Assembly: GCA_016880225.1 (NCBI GenBank) | Contig: JAEHDT010000010.1 | Span: 1-9,253 of the forward strand | DNA from: Gemmatimonadota bacterium | GTDB taxonomy: Bacteria > Gemmatimonadota > Gemmatimonadetes > Gemmatimonadales > GWC2-71-9 | DNA: 9,253 nucleotides | Direction: 5' to 3' | Shown: positions 6,574 to 9,253 of the stretch, piece by piece | Position numbering within the stretch: position 1 is the stretch's first letter | Layout: each line of letters starts with the position of its first letter | Program-made: the position numbers and the translations under genes | The notes under the pieces: generated by a model | Database searches by the model: none | Seen by the model: the letters and a program-made list of their open reading frames with translations, nothing else | Told to the model about the DNA's origin: nothing

Positions 6574-7235
6574 GCGGTGGCGCGGGCGAGGTCTTCGACG
6601 AGCCCCTCCTCCACGACTTCCCTGGTCTTCACGAGGCGCACGCCCTCGTCCCCCCAATCCTTGAGCAGCTGCTCCGAGACGTCCTTGTCGATTCCCTTCA
6701 CGGCGTCGGTCACGACGAACAGCCGGGTGTGAGGGCGGCGCTCGAGCAGGCCTTCGACCGCCGCCTTGTCGCACACGTCGGTGGCAACGCCGTACAGCAC
6801 GATGTCGTCGGGGGCGATCACGTCGAGCACGGTCGTCACGTTCTCATTGCTGAACACGTCGAACCGGTGTTTGTGGAACAGAAGGTCGCCCGCGTGTGCC
6901 CGCACGCGCTCGCCGAGGGCCCTCGCGTCCGCCCGCGCGGGCTCGATCACGAGTGGATCCGTGAGCGTGGTCTCGGGGATCTTCTTCTGGCCGGGGGTGC
7001 CACGCATGCAATGCGGGGGAAACGTGCTCCTCCAGTCCGGCGTGTTGGAGAGCTCGGGGTGGCCCAATACGTGGTCGTCGGCGCTCGCCACGACGCGGAT
7101 ACCGTGGGCGTGCGCGTAATCGGTGAGGCGCTTCAAGTTGCCGATGATCCGCTCCGCCTCGGGCACGTACAGCTTGCCGTCGGCGTGCATGAAGTCGTAC
7201 TGGGTGTCGACGTCCCAGAAGATGATGCGCGGCAT
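6570..7235 (-). CDS. nicotinamidase-like cysteine hydrolase (isochorismatase superfamily)
   Basis: The 221-residue protein has the isochorismatase/nicotinamidase fold. The expected catalytic triad is Asp10 (in DVDTQYDF), Lys122 (in FHKHRF) and Cys155 (in GVATDVCD). Candidate metal ligands Asp53, His55, His59 and His75 match the nicotinamidase pattern, and PPHCMRGTPG (73-82) is the hallmark segment of that group. Nicotinamidase converts nicotinamide to nicotinate plus ammonia in cytoplasmic NAD salvage. The preserved metal site favours this over isochorismatase or other hydrolases, but the substrate is inferred. I chose the ATG at 7235 because GGAGAG (7251-7246) lies 10 nt upstream. An in-frame GTG at 7259 lacks a ribosome site and would add eight unconserved residues. 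The stop overlaps the aminotransferase start (ATGA, 6570-6573), tying it to the serine genes. The length is slightly above the usual 180-215. Confidence 0.82.
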   Translation of the reverse strand: MPRIIFWDVDTQYDFMHADGKLYVPEAERIIGNLKRLTDYAHAHGIRVVASADDHVLGHPELSNTPDWRSTFPPHCMRGTPGQKKIPETTLTDPLVIEPARADARALGERVRAHAGDLLFHKHRFDVFSNENVTTVLDVIAPDDIVLYGVATDVCDKAAVEGLLERRPHTRLFVVTDAVKGIDKDVSEQLLKDWGDEGVRLVKTREVVEEGLVEDLARATA

Positions 7236-7245
7236 GGCGAGGAAT

Positions 7246-7251
7246 CTCTCC
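7246..7251 (-). promoter_or_regulatory. ribosome-binding site deciding the nicotinamidase-like gene start
   Basis: GGAGAG on the minus strand ends 10 nt before the ATG at 7235. It is the only clear Shine-Dalgarno among the minus-strand genes, whose other starts lie in stop-codon overlaps. This suggests that independent translation begins here after the 65-bp gap behind the GNAT gene. Confidence 0.6.
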
Positions 7252-7277
7252 GAGGACACAGGAGGGTGTCAACAGGA

Positions 7278-7298
7278 CAGGCAACAGCCAGATGCCTG
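7278..7298 (-). terminator. weak hairpin just after the GNAT gene
   Basis: CAGGCA and TGCCTG (6-bp perfect arms, 9-nt loop) lie 2 nt past the TAG of the acetyltransferase gene. No T-run follows (TCCTGTTG), so it may be an mRNA 3'-end stabiliser, a weak pause site or chance. It marks the only real gap (7236-7300) in the minus-strand gene series. Confidence 0.25.
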
Positions 7299-7300
7299 CC

Positions 7301-7837
7301 CTACAACCGGAGCACCACCGCAACCTCATCACACCAGTTCTGCCGCGGGCACTTCGCGCAGTCCGCCCACACTTTGAGGGGGAAGTGCTCCCGCTCGGCG
7401 GGCGCGAAGCCGAGCTTCAAGAAGAACGCGGGCTTGCGCGTGAGGGCCAGGACTTCGGTGAGACCGTGCGAGCGGGCTTCGCGAACCAGGGCTTCGAGCA
7501 GCGCGCGTCCCAGCCCAGCACCCTGCCAGTCCGGGAGCACCGCGAGCCCCGCGAGCTCGGCGAGCTCCTGCGAGTAGATCTTGAGCGACCCGCAGGCGAC
7601 GATTTCGCCCGCCGCTTCCGCCACCACCCATTCCTTGATGTGGCGGCACAGGTCGTAGTTCGAGCGCGGCAGCAGATCGCCCGTCTCGACATAGGGGCCC
7701 ATCAGCCGCTCGAGTGCCGGGACATCCGCGAGGACGGCGCCCCTCAAAAGGGCAGCCGGAAGGGGGGCGCGGGGCGCGGTTCCCCGCAGGGTGCCGCTCC
7801 GCCTTTCCGGCTCTCCGATGATCGGCAGCGCGCTCAC
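7301..7837 (-). CDS. short-form N-acetylglutamate synthase-like GNAT acetyltransferase
   Basis: The 178-residue protein is a stand-alone GNAT acetyltransferase. The fold starts near residue 31 (LLRGAVLADVPALERLM). The acetyl-CoA pyrophosphate loop is QGAGLG (105-110), preceded by the strand AGLAVLPDW and followed by the helix GRALLEALVREA. FFLKLGF (138-144) is the usual late GNAT motif. Overall it resembles short NAGS proteins of the mycobacterial ArgA type, which acetylate glutamate in the first step of arginine synthesis. The context agrees: it overlaps argD by GTGA (7834-7837) and lies in one operon with argB. Residues 1-30 are a Pro/Arg/Ala-rich extension. The C-terminus has a cysteine cluster, Cys160-x2-Cys163-x5-Cys169, that might bind metal or act as a redox switch. 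The GTG start is chosen for the overlap; the next Met (46) lies inside the fold. An ArgA role is likely but not certain. Confidence 0.78.
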   Translation of the reverse strand: MSALPIIGEPERRSGTLRGTAPRAPLPAALLRGAVLADVPALERLMGPYVETGDLLPRSNYDLCRHIKEWVVAEAAGEIVACGSLKIYSQELAELAGLAVLPDWQGAGLGRALLEALVREARSHGLTEVLALTRKPAFFLKLGFAPAEREHFPLKVWADCAKCPRQNWCDEVAVVLRL

Positions 7838-9033
7838 GCGAGCACCTGTTCGAGAATCGCCACTCCCCGCTCGAGCTCCTCCATGGTGATCACGAGCGGC
7901 GGGATCAGGCGGATCACCTGCGGCCCGGCCGTGAGCACCAGCAGCCCCCGCTGCCGGGCCGCCGCCACCGCCGGGGCCGCCGGTTCGCCGAGCTCGAGTC
8001 CCCAGAGGAGCCCCCGGCCCCGCACCTCCCGCACGCGCGGGCACCGCGCGGCAAGCTGGCCGAGCCGGGCGCCCAGCCACGCTCCCTTGCGGCGGACGTC
8101 GTCGAGGAACGCCGGATCGGCGATCGTGCGCACGACGTCGAGCGCCACGCCCGCGACGAGCGGCCCGCCGCCGAAGGTCGTGGCGTGGTCGCCCGGCTTG
8201 AGCGCCGCGGCTACGCCGCTCGTGACCAGCACCGCGCCCATCGGCAATCCCCCGGCGAGCGGCTTCGCCAGGGTGAGGATATCGGGCACGACGCCGGTCT
8301 GCTCGTACGCGAACAGGGTTCCGGTGCGCCCCAGGCCACACTGTACCTCGTCGAAGATGACTGCCACGCCGCGCGAGTCGCACAGCTCCCGCACGAACCC
8401 CAGCCACTCGGCGTCGAGCGGATGGATCCCACCCTCGCCCTGCACCGGCTCCACGATCACGGCGGCGGTGCGCGACGCCGAGATCGCGTGGTCCACCGCG
8501 GCCCACTCCTCGCGGGGCACGATGCGGATGCCCGGCACGAGGGGCTCGAACGGCTTGCGATAGTCCGGCCGGTCGGTGGCGGCGAGCGTCGCGAACAGAC
8601 GGCCGTGGAACGAGCCCGAGAACGCGACGATCTCGCTCTTTCCCGACCACTTGCGCGCGAACTTGAACGCCGCCTCGTTCGCCTCGGCGCCCGAGTTGCA
8701 GAAGAACGCACGGTCGGCGAACGAACGCGCCACCAACTCCTCGGCGAGCCGCTCGCCGGGCTCGGTGCGGTACAGGTTGGAGACGTGGATCATGCCGGCG
8801 TCGAGCGCCCGCTCGATGGCCGCGCGCACGACAGGATGGTTGTAGCCGAGCGCGTTGACGCCGATCCCGGCCACGAAGTCGAGGTAGCGCGTTCCGTCCT
8901 GTCCGACGAGCTCCGCCCCTTCCCCCGCGACAAGCAGGGGACCGACGCGGGCGTACACGTCGAGCAGCGCCCGCGTAGGGGAGGCGGGGGCGGGGGGGGG
9001 CGCGGCCCCCGTGCCCGTGGGGGTGGCGGTCAC
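7834..9033 (-). CDS. argD: acetylornithine aminotransferase (ArgD), class III PLP enzyme
   Basis: ArgD transfers an amino group from glutamate to N-acetylglutamate semialdehyde in arginine synthesis, and often also serves succinyl-diaminopimelate in lysine synthesis. The 399-residue product shows class III aminotransferase marks in order: LDFVAGIGVNALGYNHP (51-67), NSGAEANE (113-120, PLP phosphate), SFHGR (141-145), EPVQGEGG (195-202), DEVQ (228-231, Asp228 on the pyridine nitrogen), Lys257 in LAKPLAGG as the Schiff-base lysine, and ATTFGGGP. The GTG start overlaps the argB stop as GTGA (9030-9033), and its own stop overlaps the GNAT start the same way. The first 19 residues are a low-complexity Thr/Pro/Ala leader containing a C9 tract; a second in-frame GTG at codon 26 (8958) sits next to the conserved domain and could be the true or a backup start. 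ArgB and the NAGS-like neighbour favour ArgD over ornithine or LysJ-type enzymes. Confidence 0.9.
   Translation of the reverse strand: MTATPTGTGAAPPPAPASPTRALLDVYARVGPLLVAGEGAELVGQDGTRYLDFVAGIGVNALGYNHPVVRAAIERALDAGMIHVSNLYRTEPGERLAEELVARSFADRAFFCNSGAEANEAAFKFARKWSGKSEIVAFSGSFHGRLFATLAATDRPDYRKPFEPLVPGIRIVPREEWAAVDHAISASRTAAVIVEPVQGEGGIHPLDAEWLGFVRELCDSRGVAVIFDEVQCGLGRTGTLFAYEQTGVVPDILTLAKPLAGGLPMGAVLVTSGVAAALKPGDHATTFGGGPLVAGVALDVVRTIADPAFLDDVRRKGAWLGARLGQLAARCPRVREVRGRGLLWGLELGEPAAPAVAAARQRGLLVLTAGPQVIRLIPPLVITMEELERGVAILEQVLA
8992..9000. repeat. G9/C9 homopolymer in the 5' end of argD
   Basis: Nine G in a row on the plus strand (nine C on the coding strand) encode Pro12-Pro14 of ArgD; a further G5 run lies just beside it. 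Such tracts slip during replication and are also common places for sequencing errors. Gain or loss of one base would shift the frame before the conserved domain unless translation starts at the GTG of codon 26. Confidence 0.7.
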
Positions 9034-9253
9034 GCGGGTTGGACGGCCGAAGCGAGAATGCGCGTGCCGGCCCGGGGGTCGTCGAGCAGTCGGAGATCGC
9101 CGATGCGGACGGCCCGCGCCCCGGCACGGAGCGCGGCGGTCGCGGCGCGTAGCTTCGCCGCCATGCCTCCCGCCGCCGCGCCCAGCTCGATCAGAGTCTC
9201 GACGTCGCCCGCGTCGAGCGCGGGCCGCACCGCGCCGTCCACCTGCACCCCCG
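9030..9253 (-). CDS. argB: acetylglutamate kinase (ArgB), C-terminal end (partial)
   Basis: The gene runs off the right edge; the last 73 codons are visible. The sequence has the C-terminal end of an amino-acid kinase: a Gly-Gly-Met-x-x-Lys motif (GGMAAKLRAATAALRAGARA), which in ArgB carries a lysine near the nucleotide and is followed by the helix and strand before the end, then RIGDL and AGTRI in the position of the usual C-terminal GT[RL]I. ArgB phosphorylates N-acetylglutamate, the step before ArgC and ArgD. The direct GTGA overlap with argD supports the identity. The closely related LysZ kinase of the LysW-dependent pathway is the main alternative and cannot be excluded from this fragment. 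A GTG at 9248 lies inside the gene and is not its start. Confidence 0.75.
   Translation of the reverse strand, partial: GVQVDGAVRPALDAGDVETLIELGAAAGGMAAKLRAATAALRAGARAVRIGDLRLLDDPRAGTRILASAVQPA

Noticed and set aside
7255..7270. Short inverted repeat GACAC/GTGTC with a 6-nt loop before the nicotinamidase-like gene
   Set aside because: Only five base pairs and no associated motif; chance is likely at this length.
7244..7272. TTGACA (minus strand, 7272-7267) as a -35 promoter box for the nicotinamidase-like gene
   Set aside because: The hexamer is perfect, but at 17-18 bp spacing the -10 region reads AGAGAT or GAGATT, with only two or three matches, and overlaps the ribosome site. A promoter here is not supported, though the gap would be a logical place for one.
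7292..8563. A 423-codon plus-strand open frame opposite the GNAT and argD genes
   Set aside because: Ser/Pro/Arg-rich shadow of well-conserved minus-strand enzymes; no motif found.
7838..9127. Extension of the GNAT frame upstream to give a 608-residue fusion
   Set aside because: The added part is an off-frame reading of argD with Arg/Gly/Ala bias; the GTG at 7837 in the GTGA overlap is the sensible start.

Overview
The window is GC-rich (about two thirds G+C by eye), almost fully coding, and uses GTC/CTG/GCC-type codons with many GTG starts. The periplasmic adaptor implies a double-membrane (Gram-negative type) bacterium. Base composition and gene content would fit Gemmatimonadota, Acidobacteriota or a similar soil or sediment lineage, but no marker here fixes the phylum; this is inference. 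There is no mobile element, CRISPR array, tRNA or rRNA.

Left part, plus strand (1-3858): the tail of a methyl-accepting chemotaxis protein, a 103-bp structured leader, then a tight three-gene export operon. It holds a MacA/HlyD-type periplasmic adaptor and two MacB/FtsX-type ABC permeases that are paralogues of each other (1-bp gap, then a 1-bp TGATG overlap). No ATPase gene or Walker A motif is present in or next to the operon, so the energy-supplying subunit must be encoded elsewhere.

Right part, minus strand (3884-9253), read from the right edge inward: argB (C-terminal end only), argD, a short N-acetylglutamate-synthase-like GNAT gene, a 65-bp gap, a nicotinamidase-like cysteine hydrolase, a class V aminotransferase (probable phosphoserine transaminase) and serA. 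The arg genes supply acetylated intermediates of arginine synthesis. The aminotransferase and SerA carry out the first two steps from 3-phosphoglycerate to phosphoserine. All four minus-strand overlaps are 4-bp start/stop overlaps (GTGA or ATGA), a pattern of translational coupling. The two operons converge at 3859-3883 on a GC hairpin.

Most of the content is ordinary metabolism. The most unusual feature is a textbook intrinsic-terminator shape (8-bp GC stem, 4-nt loop, T-tract) on the minus strand at 6526-6550. It lies 19 nt past the nicotinamidase stop codon but inside codons 8-16 of the overlapping aminotransferase gene, and a 10-bp direct repeat offers a second 5' arm for the same stem. 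It may be a polarity or attenuation device between NAD salvage and serine synthesis. The ATPase-less two-permease exporter with a structured leader is the second point of interest.
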